From Cyclospora cayetanensis (lineage: Eukaryota; Apicomplexa; Conoidasida; Eucoccidiorida; Eimeriidae): 38,710 nt of DNA. The stretch spans positions 1 to 38,710 of the forward strand of contig NW_020312220.1 of the NCBI RefSeq assembly GCF_002999335.1. Direction: 5' to 3'. Made by a program: the position numbers and the translations under genes. Position 1 is the first letter of the stretch; every line of letters begins with the position of its first letter. A model generated the notes under the pieces. That model did no database searches and was not told where the DNA came from. It saw only the letters and a program-made list of their open reading frames with translations. This document shows, piece after piece, positions 13,101 to 25,513 of the stretch.

Positions 13101-14919
13101 GTCAGAACCGTTTCTGTAAGCCAGTAATAGTTGCATCCTGATTGAGACTGTGCTTCCCTCTGCTTTGCCTAGAAAGGGTGCTGACTCGGGCCTTGCTTGC
13201 TTGCGCGCTGTGCCTGTGCCTGTGCGCTTCGCAGCTGGAGGACGATGAACGCATGTTCGGCCTTATCGTTCCACCGCTTCTCCGGATTTTAGACATTCCA
13301 CAGGGTAGATAGATGCCAGCCAGCTTTACTGTGCCTCCTCTCGAATCGCTACGCGCGTTGCCCTTCGCATCATGAGTCTGGAATATGCAACATCTTTGTG
13401 GCATGCTTTTCTACGGAAAACATGAGCACGGCGGCACTGCTTGCACGCGGGCCCGCGAATCCACCGGGTTTGCTTTTCGTGCCTTTTTGTGTGCTTCAGC
13501 GGAAGTTCGCTTCTTGGGCTGGCAATGTCTGAATGCGTTCATAAGCAACTGCCGGTCCGGTGGTAAGTTGTAAAGGATACTATTCTGTTCTACTTTGCAC
13601 TGCAGCATACTAATCCACGGCGTTTATCAGGCTACGCTTCCGTAAATAGAGCCGTTGCGGGCACCTGCTCCTCCGTGTGTTCTGCTGATGTCTGCAGCAG
13701 GACTGACTAACTTTCGGCTGCCGATCCTTCAGGTATGCAGGCGCTGCTGCTGCCTTTGTGCTTCAAAGCTTATTACTTGACGGCAAAAGTAATCCCAACG
13801 AACGAGGCATGCGCTTCGAGTGTGGTCGACGATACATTGCTTCAGCGTGCCCATTACACCTGCTCTGCAGGTGCTGATGGATGGTTTTCCGATCTTCACC
13901 GAGCTTGACATCTGCTTCGATGTCTATCTGGAGGCATTTACAACGGTTGTTTGTCGAACGTCTGTTGGCGAGTGTGATCACGCTTTTTTGAACTGGTATG
14001 TTTATCGATCATAGAGGCCAGCTGTTTTAGTCCGCAATTCACAAGCTTATAGGTTGTTTGCATCTTTCAAGTAGCCAGTCGACTGCAAAATATGGGTGTT
14101 GTGGCGCAGCCAGGATTTTCTGATTGACATGTGCCATGCAATTTTACATAACGGAGACAACGTTCGGTCCGTGTTTTTGAGGCGGACGCGGCCCCTTGTA
14201 ACATTTGCCGGCCATTTGATCAATCTAAGGCTATATGACTGGATGGATGTCTGCCTAGAAGCGCTGGAAAGCCTCTCAGTTAGCGTCGTGATAGAGGGTG
14301 AGTTATTCCCGCAACTACCTATGGACGGGAAGCTAGCATTTTTTGTCTCTCCTGCATGTGGATCTTCACTTGTACTGTGCGGCCTGACCTCAGGATTGCT
14401 AACTCTCGAACAGCTCCTTGCTCTCGGAATTGACATGGACGAGTTTATGCCACAAATACTTTGCCGTCTGGCCACCTCCGCCCAAGTTGCTGACGCTGAA
14501 TTTACGTCCCAAGGCGCTTGCAGGGGAAACACCAAATATCTGTGAGAAAATGAAAAAGCAAAACTATTGCCATTAGATATACAGGATTCTATGGCTGTTG
14601 TCACGCGTCCTCATGCCAGATGTGAGGCTCAACGCTGTGCTAGCCTTGTCTACTAGTGGTTGGATATGCCCTGTGCAGGGAGTTGAAGAGAGCTGTAGTC
14701 TCAGTCACACATCGAATGGTACGCTCAGCGGACAAAGCACTCCTCTCGACGCTTAGCCGGAAGATTGTTGACCATTTCCAACAGTTTCGCTCTGATGAAC
14801 CCGATCTCGTCGACACTTTAACCAAATGGTTTTCACACTTTTTTACATTGCTGGAAGAACGGTCTGCTGACACGGAGAGAAAAGTGTCAGTCTCGCCCAC
14901 AGTGAAGACTCTTTTTTAG
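10167..14919 (+). CDS. Helical-repeat protein, candidate importin-13/transportin-3-type karyopherin
   Basis: Exons I can phase are 10167-10911, 11039-about 12000, an uncertain set between about 12250 and 12830, one exon from about 12890 to 13115, then 13235-13304, 13500-13562, 13733-13788, 13871-13995, 14110-14297 and 14657-14919. Each junction of the last seven keeps frame. The product is leucine/alanine-rich and almost all helical, as in HEAT repeats. Candidate family landmarks are a segment ending in the exon pair LRILDIPQ/AEVRFLGWQC, which fits the 'HP..EV......W' helix of transportin-3, and DEPDLVDTL near the end, which fits the 'HPD.VD.L' helix of importin-13/transportin-3. If correct, it carries cargo through nuclear pores with Ran-GTP. 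The C-terminus looks 100-170 residues shorter than the family, so further small exons between 14920 and 15600 are possible. The first exon has an Ala run and acidic low-complexity loops typical of coccidia. Coding status is firm, the family only tentative. Confidence 0.5.
12117..12223 (+). repeat. (TGTA)n/(TG)n microsatellite in intron
   Basis: About 107 bases of imperfect TGTA/TGTC tetranucleotides lie after the last plausible donor of the long second exon and before the pyrimidine-rich stretch near 12240. The run is open in all three plus frames, which is a property of the repeat and not evidence of coding. Confidence 0.85.
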
Positions 14920-15630
14920 ACCCTGTGTTGTTTTTTTGTGCACGATGCTTGGGTCACCATCGAAGCTACTTGTTTCGGCAGACAGCTCGTGTTATACAGG
15001 AAACCAATTGGCGTCCGCAAGCACACATTCTCGTTTTGATATCACGGTAGTCCATGCATTATGCGTACCTCTGGTGACTCCTCAACGCTCAGGTGGGTAG
15101 TGAGAATCTTTTGCACCCGAGTGTGCCACGGTGTATCGATATACCTTTCACCTCACTGAACTAAAACTAATTCCCTTGGTTCCTTACACCTCGCAGCCAA
15201 TGAATACATTATTACCGCTAGAAAGCTAAACAGTAGGCGGGAGGGCCCAGGACAGCGACTAGCAATATGCCATTCACAGCAGCAGACGGTAGAGTGCGTT
15301 TTACTCGAACGTCAGCCGGGCAAGTAGCAGTTTTTGACACTTGAAGAGTATCTGACAATACATTGCGGATTGTCTTGCCGAACCCCTCCTGGCAGCAATT
15401 TCAGAAGTGCTTTAAGGCTACTCCAATTCACGAGGTTGGTAGCTGTATATGAATGAGTGTGGGGCCCAAGCGCTGAGGGTTCGTGTAATCTGGTGGGGGC
15501 AGGCTCTACAAGCAGCTCGGAGTTTCTAAAAGTAAATTCAACCATATTTGTATGAAGTACCGTTACAAGTATAGCAAAAACAATGGGAATGAAATATTGA
15601 GTGGTTGTGGTTTCCATGTACATTTTCCCC
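14920..15630. other. Convergent intergenic region
   Basis: About 710 bases lie between the stop of the plus-strand helical-repeat gene and the stop of the minus-strand transhydrogenase. It should hold both 3' untranslated regions. An AG-preceded stretch beginning near 14993 could be one more exon of the plus-strand gene, but I could not join it with confidence. No structural RNA or repeat is visible. Confidence 0.5.
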
Positions 15631-18600
15631 TCATATCTGAAACATCTTCAGCATGCGGTGTGTGACAAAGAATCCACCTGAGGAGAGCGGATGGGTACCA
15701 GGGCAATTAGGCAAGGCGTGAGGCTAAGGCTTACCAGCAATGTTAACGGAAGCAAGGAATGTTCCCATGAGAGCTAGGGACGTCAAACCAGAGATCCTGG
15801 CAGTTCCGTACTCTGAAGTCGCATACTTTATGGCCTCATTGACAGTGCGTGATCAATTTGCCTTACCAAGCATACAGCCGATGACGATAACTCCGGAAAG
15901 CTGTCAAAAATAAGTAGGATTTGAATTGTATTGAAGAAGAGGAGTATAAGCTCTGCATACCGCATTCGTTACAGACATCAATGGCGTATGAAACGCAGGA
16001 GTGACAGCCCAGACGCTGCCATACATTTGCTTCCGCTTTCTTGATGAGTTTACTCGGTAAGCTCGCCTACCAATAGTAGCCCACAATGAGGGACAAGGCG
16101 AGCAGTGTCAGATGCTTCAGCTCCAGCGGGTCTAAGACGACTGTGCAGACCGAAATGCCTGCATGGTACCAAGTGGAGAGAGTAAAAACACTTCTTACTG
16201 CCGAGCAGTCCAACAAAAGCGGCAGCGACAACCAGGCACATGGCGAAGAAAGCATCCGAAGCGAGTGCATGCCCTAGTGCACCGCTAGACTTGTGTGAGG
16301 CTGTGCTAACAGTGGATGGAGGTGGTAAATCTGCCCCTATGGGGGCCCTTGAAACCGGTGCGGGTTGAGGAGGCTGCCACACACTGCCTAACACCAGGTA
16401 CTGAGGGCTATAGATGCGCACGCTGAAGCGAGCGGTACTGCTTACGCCCTTGGTAGACTGCGACCAATCCTTTAATGACTTCGTCATCCATGTTGATACG
16501 GAAGTTGCTGCCACCACCAAGGTCCTCAAGAAGATTACAGATATTCATGGAGAATAACTCCGATGCCTGAATGGGCATGCGAGTCTCAATACGTCGGCGT
16601 CCAATGACAGTGATTCCATCGACCACGATCTGGTCATCCTTTGGTGATACTTCAACGTTCCCTCCCCAGCCGGCACTAGTATCACCGAATTCAGTTGCAA
16701 GATCCACAACCACGGAACCGGGCTTCATCGTGCGCAGCATTTCTCGTGAAATCAGTTTCGGAGATGGCTTGCCATGGATGGCAGCGGTGCAGATAACGAC
16801 GTCGCAGTGTTTGATCGTGTTTGCGACCATGTCGCGTTGAGCTCTCTGAAATGCCTCTCCCATTTCGCGTGCATAGCCACCATGCACTTCTCCTTCCTCT
16901 CCCTGGTATCCACCATTGCAAGAGCATGTCTAATCCATGCAACCCTAGCAACCTACCATTCTTAATCCAATGAACTTTCCTCCGCATGACTCGACTTCCT
17001 CCCGAGTTGCGGAACGCACATCATGAGCGAAAACTTGTGCGCCCAATCCATGAGCAGTTGAGATGGCTTGTAGCCCAGCAACGCCAGCACCGATGACAAA
17101 AACTTTGGCAGCCTCAACTCGCCCTGCAGCGCTAATGGATGCCTTGCTCAACTTCGGCAAAGCATTGAATGCCTCTATAACAGCGCGGTATCCTTGTAAG
17201 CCTTGCATCGCAGATCTACAGAAGGAAGCCATGAATAGTAAACTTTTTCTGAATTTTTGGTGATAACTAACTTCACATCCAGCTTTTGTGCTCTTGTTAC
17301 ACGAGGCACTTCATCCACAGCAAGAGCAGTGACTCCTTGATGGGCCAGCATTTTCAGTATTTCAGTGTTCCTGCAGACGGCAGCAGTTTCTAAACGTAAA
17401 GTCTTGGAAACTGCCGAGTCATGCTCCTTACAGGCTGGGGAACAGGTTGCTGATAAGAACCTTATCTCGAGGCAGCCGAGAAACAATCTCAGGAGAGGGG
17501 GGCGAAACACGAATTAAAACTTCAGCGCCCCGAATAACATCTTCAGCGCTGCTTGCAATCTCCGCACCAACTTGTTGATAAGCTTCATCGGGAAAGCCAG
17601 CATCAGTGCCAGCTCCAGATTCAATCAGTACCCTGAGAACAAGTTGCCTCTCTCTCTAAGCATTATTGAAGGTACTGCCTTACCGGAATGCCATCCGCCT
17701 CAGCTTGGAGACAAACTTTGGCGCAATGGGAACCATACTTGAGCCATTGGCATCTTTCATAACGCCAATAGAGAGTCTGGGGTATGGAAATGAGGAGGGA
17801 TCAACATGTTCATCTCTCTCGAACTCGAGAAGCCCTGCTTCAAGGTCGTCGCGGGATGCAGAGGGTGGGAGTTGCTCAGATTTCTGACGCGAGATTCAGC
17901 ATATGAGCAGCACTAATCAGCAAAGCAGTGCGGACATACAGCATTGATGCAGGCGAACACGGAGGAAGTTGTATTTTTTGCATTCCCAAAGACCATTCGA
18001 GTATTCTCCAAGTGGAAGAGAGGGTTCTCAATGCTAGCGTAGCCCGCCGCCATTGAGCGTTTGAGAACAAAAACGCGTTTCGCCTTCCATGCCTCAATCA
18101 CCGGCATTCCCGATATCTTTGATCCTTGTTCAAGCGCAGCTGGATTGACGGTGTCGTTGGCACCAACAACGAGAACAACGTCATAGGAACTAATTTCAGG
18201 ATTGATTTCAGACATCTCTTTAACAATCTTATAGGGCACGTCGGCCTCAGCCAACAAAACATTCATGTGGCCTAAAGCGAAATGAAGGAGCAATTGTAAC
18301 AGAAATCAGAGCCCTTCAGTACCTGGCATGCGACCAGCGACTGGATGGATGCCAAAATCAACGGAGATGCCGCACGTCATTAGGTTCTGTACGTGAGTTC
18401 ATCGTTTTACCACGCTGTGCAAACATGGCATGCAGCGAATCCTACCTTTGCAATATCGGCAAGCTCGCTCTGGCACCGTGCGACAGCCATACCGTATCCT
18501 GGCACGATCAGAACCTTGCGGGCTGCCAGGAGCTCATCAGCAACTTGCTCAGGCGTAGCCTGCTGGACTGCACCCTGGGGCCTAGCGGCGTCTACTTCCT

Positions 18601-20066
18601 CAGTTTCCTCAAATCCCCCAAGAATGACGTTCCATAGGCTTCGGTTCATTCCCTTGCTGTTTTGATGCCACTGAGAATCTTTAGTTACCCACTCTAGCAG
18701 ACGCCTACTCACCACATGATGTACGACAGAATAGCGCCAGAGGAAGCGATGAGAGCACCCGCGATAAGCAAAAGGTTGTTGTCCAACATGAATCCGCTAC
18801 AAATGCATGAGCAGCTGCTGCCTGCCTGAAGTACATCCCATTCAAGCATACCTGGCAGCTAACGCCACGCCGGAGTATGAGTTAAGCAAACTTATGACGA
18901 CTGGCATATCGGCACCACCAATAGCCGCAACCAGGTGAAAGCCAAGCCACATGCTTAGCCCAGCGTTCACGTAGCTGAAAGAGCCAGTTACTTTGCAGGA
19001 GGGTCAGCAGAATTTGAATCAGTATCCTACAGGTACAGCATCCGGGTGAGGTGGCCAGGGGACACGCAGAAAAGTGCTCCAAGAACGGCAACGGCAACTA
19101 CAGTGGCGGAATTCAGTGCATGCCGTCCAGGAACCTTCAGCGGGCGGCTCTCCATTGAACCATGCAGCTTGGCAGCAGCAACGACTGGCGAAGCAGCGAA
19201 CAACATACATTTAAGCTAGTTTGAGCTAAACACGGAAAAAAACTCTTACTGGATCCTGTGAAAGTAACACCGGCAACGAAAACACCAATGTAGATTTCTA
19301 GAAGGCGAAGGAGTGATGAAGGGCGTCCGGAGCCCGGAGGAGAGTGGAAACTTGCAAACCCAACCTGTTACAGGTCTAATGCGCAATATATATATTATCA
19401 AATATCCAAGTTCCCTCACCATGACTGCAGCAAGACCCACAAAGCTGTGGAACAAAGCCACCAGTTGAGGCATATCAGTCATATTCACACACTTGGCGAT
19501 GTACAGGCCCAATCCAATAGCAGGTAGCGCCGTCAGGAAGAACACCAGGTAGTGATGGCCAAAACCTGCCTCCGTGAAAGTAACAACAACTGCAGCCACC
19601 ATGCCTACAAGACTGTTAAGGAATATACTAGGCAACAAACGCGTATGGAGATATAATTTCTTACCCAAGTATGTTTCCGCGCATGGCCGTCTCAGGAGTG
19701 CTCAAACCTCTAAGGCACAAAATGAAGCAAACGGCTGAAAAGAGGTATACGGCACCCAGAAGAGAAGGCATGTTGGACAGTGAAAACTTTGAAATTGATC
19801 CGCCTTCTGAGCCATCCGAGGGAGAACCGCCGAAGCCTTCTTCAGCTTCGCCAGGCCTACAGAGCGTTCAAATTTGCTAGAGAAGCGAAAATGTGTCACT
19901 CATACCGGTTCACAGGAAAGAACTCGCCCATGCGGGCAAGATGATGCCGAATCGACCTCAGATTCGCAGAAGGGAAGTCGAACTCAGCAGTTGCAGTCGA
20001 GCTCCATAGAGCTGCTCCCAGAAGGGTGGCTATGAAAACATAGGACAATCCGCAGGGATGCCACAT
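15631..20066 (-). CDS. NAD(P) transhydrogenase, fused beta-alpha, proton-translocating
   Basis: Membrane enzyme passing hydride between NADH and NADP+ coupled to proton movement. I resolve 21 exons: 20066-19906, 19856-19665, 19612-19420, 19364-19250, 19184-19031, 18974-18852, 18796-18713, 18656-18446, 18386-18323, 18271-17940, 17883-17684, 17632-17432, 17370-17272, 17215-16957, 16902-16446, 16387-16199, 16158-16071, 16015-15961, 15900-15867, 15812-15735 and 15677-15631. They sum to 3336 bases, 1111 residues plus stop, with every phase matching. A hydrophobic leader follows the start ATG ([11 protein letters not shown]). Residues to about 543 are the beta subunit: [50 protein letters not shown], the NADP-binding GYGMAVAR near residue 394, [14 protein letters not shown] and [11 protein letters not shown] hydrophilic linker follows, then the alpha subunit with [13 protein letters not shown], Rossmann [13 protein letters not shown] near residue 752, RPxx-free [12 protein letters not shown], four C-terminal membrane segments, [14 protein letters not shown] and [10 protein letters not shown] before the stop. 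Beta-before-alpha is the reverse of the mammalian order. A fused enzyme of this kind has been described from Eimeria tenella. Confidence 0.97.
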
Positions 20067-20853
20067 ATTTGAAGGTGTTAAAAGTGACGGTGGCAATAAA
20101 ATTACAGCCAGGTTTCCCCCTCAGGTGCCGCTACTCTTGCGGACCTATGCTGGTGTTGGATTGTTCTGATTCCATGACTGCCATGTCCCCACCAAATCAA
20201 GTGGTCCGCGCGGATGGTTCGGCGTAGTGACAGCACCGGTGTCTTCTGCACTAGGGGTGATTATTCATGTAAATGGCTGCACTAAAACATACCTTTTATT
20301 CTAATGACGTAAAATTGAAATTTGTATTCAAGATGTGCTGCTTGCTCCTAGTATCCCCAATGCTACACATGGCTCATTATTGCCCGTGCTCCACATTCAT
20401 CAGGATGATACTGTTAAATGTACGAGCACATAGCTCAAGCGACACTCTTGGTGATTGCATTGCATTAATATCCCTCTTTATTCATGCCTTCCTACAAGAG
20501 AAATGCCGATTCTGCGTGGCGGACGTTCCTCTAATTCTGCCTTCTTGAGACTCGACGTGCCCCACTCTGTGCGGCTCTCGAGACAGCTGTCCAAAGCTTT
20601 TCTGTTTAATACAAGCAAATAGGGTTAATTTTATGTGATTAAGGTTTCGTAAATGCTATTTTTTGTTCACTCTGTCTAATGTACTGTGTTTTTTCTGAGA
20701 CCCCATGACCCTTTTCCCCTGACGTCGGTCAAAGGAGCATGTGCTTTGCCCGAGGCGTTCGGCATATGCAAAACTCCCTTGGCTTGGAAAACTCTAGTGA
20801 AAATCTTTACATTGATATCCTGTTACTTCGAGTATTGTGTGCCACGGTAGAAG
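20067..20853. promoter_or_regulatory. Divergent upstream region of transhydrogenase and PP2C genes
   Basis: About 790 bases lie between the two start codons of oppositely oriented genes, so promoters and 5' leaders of both are expected here. It is AT-richer than the flanking exons. No named element can be recognised, and the short open frames inside (for example near 20273 and 20739) have no family features and do not splice in frame to the PP2C start. Confidence 0.4.
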
Positions 20854-22754
20854 ATGCCACAGCATCCTCAGAGGACTCAAGTGCTTTTACCGCATCGCCG
20901 GTTTTCTCTTTCCGCTCTAGCTTCTAGGCTTAGAGGTCCTCCTACTTCACCTCAAAAACTCCAAACCGAAGCGTCAAACAAAACGTCCTCAAGTCAAATG
21001 ATTGTGTGCAGCGATGATCGACATCAGAGTAGCACGCAGCAACGTCATCATCTGTGTTTAAGTCAGGCAGCTCGCAAAGGCTTAGTATCCATATCGCATG
21101 CGAGTAAGGAGGCAGCACATGAGAACACGCATAACCAGGAGTTATATCATTCTGATCTGTATTGCACTGGGGAAGCGAAAATCACGAAGCCAGCTCGCAA
21201 TGTCAAAGAATACACTCGAACCGATGAGCTACGCCATACACAGCTTCAAAGATGTGTTGAACGTCCGGCTTTGTTGGACGAAGTAAAATATCTGGACAGC
21301 GATTGCACCCCATTAGCTTCGTCTGCAATCCCATTTTGGGATACAGATGAAAAAAGCTGCCTGCCATATACCCCATCAAAAGTGTTAAGTTCATGCCAAT
21401 GTAAGACTGAACTTGCCGGCGAGAATCGTGAGGGCGGAAAACAAACCAGCGGAGATTTTACATCTGATCTTGTAGCAGGTTCACAGCCACCTAATGGCTG
21501 TATATCCAGCCCATTGGCCACAGCGCTACATCGACAAGGAGCTGCTGCAGGAAAGCTCACAACAAGGCTGGAGCACCCTTTTGAAGAAAAATGCAGGTTA
21601 CTATTGAACGATGGTATGTCGTCGTCATGCTTTGCACAGTGGGGAATAGGGACCACTTGTAGAAAGGGTCTTAAAAAGAGTCAAGCCAATCAAGATGACT
21701 TCTTCGTCTATTGCTGTAATGAGTGGGGCATGTATGGCGTCTTTGACGGTCATGGGCCTGGTGGTCATTTTGTGTCAAACTTCATTCAGTGGCATCTTCC
21801 TAATATCATTCATGACTATATCATTGCCAACATGGGGGTACCGGATGCTTTGAAGAAGTCGTTTCTGCGCGTCAACCAAATGCTAAAAGTAGCATCGAAA
21901 AGGCAAGACTTTGACCTCGTTTCCAGCGGGTCGACAGCGTCAGTAGTACTCCACCGCAAGCAGGAAAACAAGCTCTTCGTAGCACATGTTGGTGACTCCA
22001 AGATTATTTTGGCTACCCGCAACAACGCAGGCCGCCTGGTTGCTGAAAGGATAACAAAGGAGCACAGGCCAAACGACCCCCTGGAGAAACACCGTATTGA
22101 ACTGTCTGGAGGAGAAGTCAGAAGACCAGTAGGACACGTCCCATACCGCGTATTCGTGAAGGGAAGCAATTTTCCGGGGCTCGCAATGTCACGGTAAGCC
22201 AACCATGCAAGAAAGATAATGTTTGCATGCATTATCCTTATGCTTTGTTGCTGCTCTTTTGCGAGATCTTGTCCCGTGCACCGTTTGCATATTATTACAG
22301 GTCACTGGGCGATACGCTGGGTCACGCAGTAGGCATCATTTCTGTTCCGGATATCATGGAAAGAGCCATTGTTGAAGGTGTTGATGAATACCTGATAATC
22401 TGTTCTGACGGAGTCTGGGAATTCATCAGTGATCAGGAAGCTGTCGATATTGTTTCGCGTTACCCAGCTGACCAGGTTCGTCATAATCCAATGCTCAAAA
22501 ATAGAGCGATTTCATGTTTCTAATGCTTACAATAAGAGTGGGTGGGACTGTGCTTGCGTGGGGCTGTTCAGGCGGACAAGGCTGTAGCAAAGTTAAGTTT
22601 GGATGCTTGGAATCGGTGGGTGGACCGCAACGGTAATTCTGTGGATGACATTACAGCCCAAATCATACACATGTTTCCTTCGAGTAGTCCCCGGTCTTTG
22701 GTGAAGCGAGAAGATTATGAAAGCTTGGATCCTCTCGTGTTGTTGAGGCGCTAG
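20854..22754 (+). CDS. PP2C-family (PPM) serine/threonine phosphatase
   Basis: Metal-dependent protein phosphatase. Three exons, 20854-22193, 22301-22475 and 22572-22754, join in frame to 565 residues. The catalytic domain occupies roughly residues 255-560 and shows the ordered PP2C motifs: SQANQDDFFVY, VFDGHGPGGHF (metal-binding Asp near residue 298), SSGSTASVVL, VAHVGDSKIIL, LAMSRSLGDTLGH (across the first intron), LIICSDGVWEF and VDDITAQII, which supplies the last metal-binding Asp. All metal ligands expected for activity appear present. The first 240-250 residues are Ser/Gln/His-rich, without a recognised domain or an N-terminal Met-Gly myristoylation signal, and could serve localisation or regulation. 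The start is the first ATG in the long open first exon; an upstream non-coding exon is possible. Substrate unknown. Confidence 0.93.
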
Positions 22755-25513
22755 TGGAAGGTTCCACCTTTTGCAAGCAGCAGGCATGTAGGGAACTGTG
22801 CTCCTCCAAAGCAGATGTCATAAGGAACGGCGTATGCTAAAAGCATTCGTACTAGTTGGGTATATATGAAGCAGTACTTAGTGGCCTGCGCGGAGCGGAT
22901 CAAGCAGCAGGTACCAGGCAGGAACACGTATAAGCTATTGCACTTAAACTGAAGACAAATCAGGCTTGACCGCTTCAAATCGTCTACTTGAAACATGGGT
23001 TTCCAGCCGTTAAAGGTTTTTGGGATTCCTGTGTCATGCTTCTAAGTGATGTTCATGGTCTTCATGCGTGTGCGCCGTTAAGCATACTGTAGTGCTGGTG
23101 AGGACACTACGTACTACCAGAGGACCAAATGCCTATTTGGAGTTTCGGCCCTAAATCGCAGTGCTCTCTTTAAAGCTCAATCCCACCCTCAAAGAATGCA
23201 TTGTCCGGCTTGCATCCTGATGAATCGGACTAAAGGCTTTCTACCTCTATGCTGGAGGCTCAAACTGTTGAAGATCGGTCATGCAAGCTGTAACGTACAT
23301 GTCTGTTTTCTGGCCTACAAATATGTAGTGTGTGTCCAACAGATCGGTGCGTGAAGCGGATATGATGGCATTTTCTGATTCAGAAACTTTCTAGAGCTTG
23401 TTCAAGGTTCATACTACCCCGTGTTCACCAGCGACTTTTCTAGGGTTGTCGGGTGCTTCGACACTGCGCTACACAGGACTCTGTTCTCATCTCTGGCCAT
23501 CAAGAAAAGCAGTATCCGAGACTTCTAAACGGTCACGAGACCAGCGCATATCTAGTTTTTGGCTTTTTCATGAATCAATTTTTGAAAGGCTGTTGAGGCT
23601 TTAGGAGGTTGAATACAGTCTACAGAGGTACTGTAGTCGCAGCGTTTTCGTGGAAGGGTGTGTACTGTTAGACTACTGTAGCACCAATGCCCAAGTGATA
23701 TGCAGCGTAAATGTGTATAAAGTCTCATACGGAAAAGAGCAAGTGTTCTAACTGTTCAACATTACGCCAGTATGTTGCAGCAAATCCTGAAATGCAAATG
23801 TAAGCTGATCCAGTCGTCCAAACTTCATGTATTCATGAACAGATCATTCAAAGAGCCAGCCAATGAAATAATTTTGGCATTCACATTTCATTTGGCAATT
23901 TTTCTCATCTGCATATGGAGTACCTAAGTCAGCAGCGGGCTAAGCGACGCTTCTAGTTATAGATGTAACTTAAAATATGTGTAACTTCTAATAGGTGTAG
24001 ACATAAAATTTTTCGGTGTTGGTAGAACTTATGCATCGCAATGTGCTGTTAGCTCTGTGTAATAATAAATGTTCTGTGCGTGTGCGCTGGATGTGTTTAC
24101 AACTAACTGGGAAGGTGTACAGCATGCATGCAGCTACGCGCACCGTAACTCTCCCTTTCTCTATACGCTGAGAAACCTAAGGCTACTTGCAGGAAAGGCA
24201 TAGAACTCTTTGATGAACACTCGAAAGCTTTCTGTCATGTTTGTATTGACCCTGGAGTGAAGTGCATCCCTACGGAGACCTTAGACGGAGCGTCACAAAG
24301 CCAGCAATATTATGCATCCGAGGAATCGTTCACAAACAAATCGTAGCAATAGTATGGCAACGGCTTGACCGCCCTACAGTAAACTTGGCGCGGGAGTAGT
24401 ACTGAACGAAAACGTGTTTATCTAAGGGGGGATACGCTGTTTTTGGTTTTGAAGTGCCAGCTCAAGGGTTTCAAAAGCTTTTCGCTTCTTATACAGCATA
24501 CCAGAGATGAATAGTACCTACAATCTTTGTCAACGCTGCTGAAAGCCCGAGTTTTCAGTTTTTCAGTGCTTTGCGGCTTGCACGTTGGGATGAACAGAAC
24601 CTAATGGGCAAAGAGCTAATGTACAGTGTCTTGTACTATTGGGTTAGGGAACTGCCACGACAATTATATCAGCAGGATCCATGCTATGGCCAAAGTAGAT
24701 AAGGCTGAGCTTGTGAGGGTTCCTCAATGTAGATGGAGCACGATGATATGCCACGCCCCCTCGCTGACAGTGGTGCTTTATGGATCCGGGATGTGTTCCT
24801 CCTAGTTTTAGTCTTATGAAATGAATAATGATTGTATTCACACGAACCACAAATTAAGTGGAACAAAGCTAGAAGGGTGAAGGGATAAGACTGCCGTCTC
24901 GTTGACCTGCTACGCAGTGATTTTCATTGGGTTGCATGTAAAAATGCGAAACTCTGCCAAACATTCAATCCCACTCGAAGCCCCCTTATAACTAATTGTT
25001 TTAAAATGAGCGACGTTCCGAGCTGCGTAGCTATGAATAATTTATGCCTGGATAATCATGTGTCGTCTGCCGGGCTGCGGAGCGAGTCTGCTTGGATACC
25101 TGTAATGGCTGGGTGTCCCTTTGGAAAGTAAGATACATGCATTGCGTGCATCTCTTTCTTATCGCTTCCTGAAAACGCCATTTCGTTTTCATTACCGTTC
25201 GAGATTTTGCAGGGGGCCCTCTTTTCCACGTAAGTTATGCCGCCTCATGCCTCACGGTTGGTTGCTGCCTCTAGTGCTGAACCTCTTTCTAAAATGGCGT
25301 GCTCGTGCTACTGGATCAGTGTCTAGTGTTCTCACAGGGAGCAGCAGTCCCTGCGGCTACTTCGAAGGGTCGATTAACGCGATTTCTCTTTATGTGTACC
25401 GACAAGGGGCCAAATGTGTATTATCCCTCCGTCTCCCCAGTGCCTGCAGTTCTGTTCGTAGGAGTCCACCCATCTTGTATTCAAAGATGACGGCGCCTCC
25501 AGCGTAGCTCAAG
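22755..25513. other. AT-rich intergenic region without visible gene
   Basis: About 2.76 kb separates the PP2C stop from the next supported ATG. It is AT-richer than the right flank, has stops in all frames at short spacing and no tandem repeats. The last 400 bases (25120-25510) have longer open frames and pyrimidine-rich stretches with AG ends and could hold a 5' untranslated exon and promoter of the large downstream gene. I recognised no tRNA, snRNA or mobile element. Confidence 0.45.
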
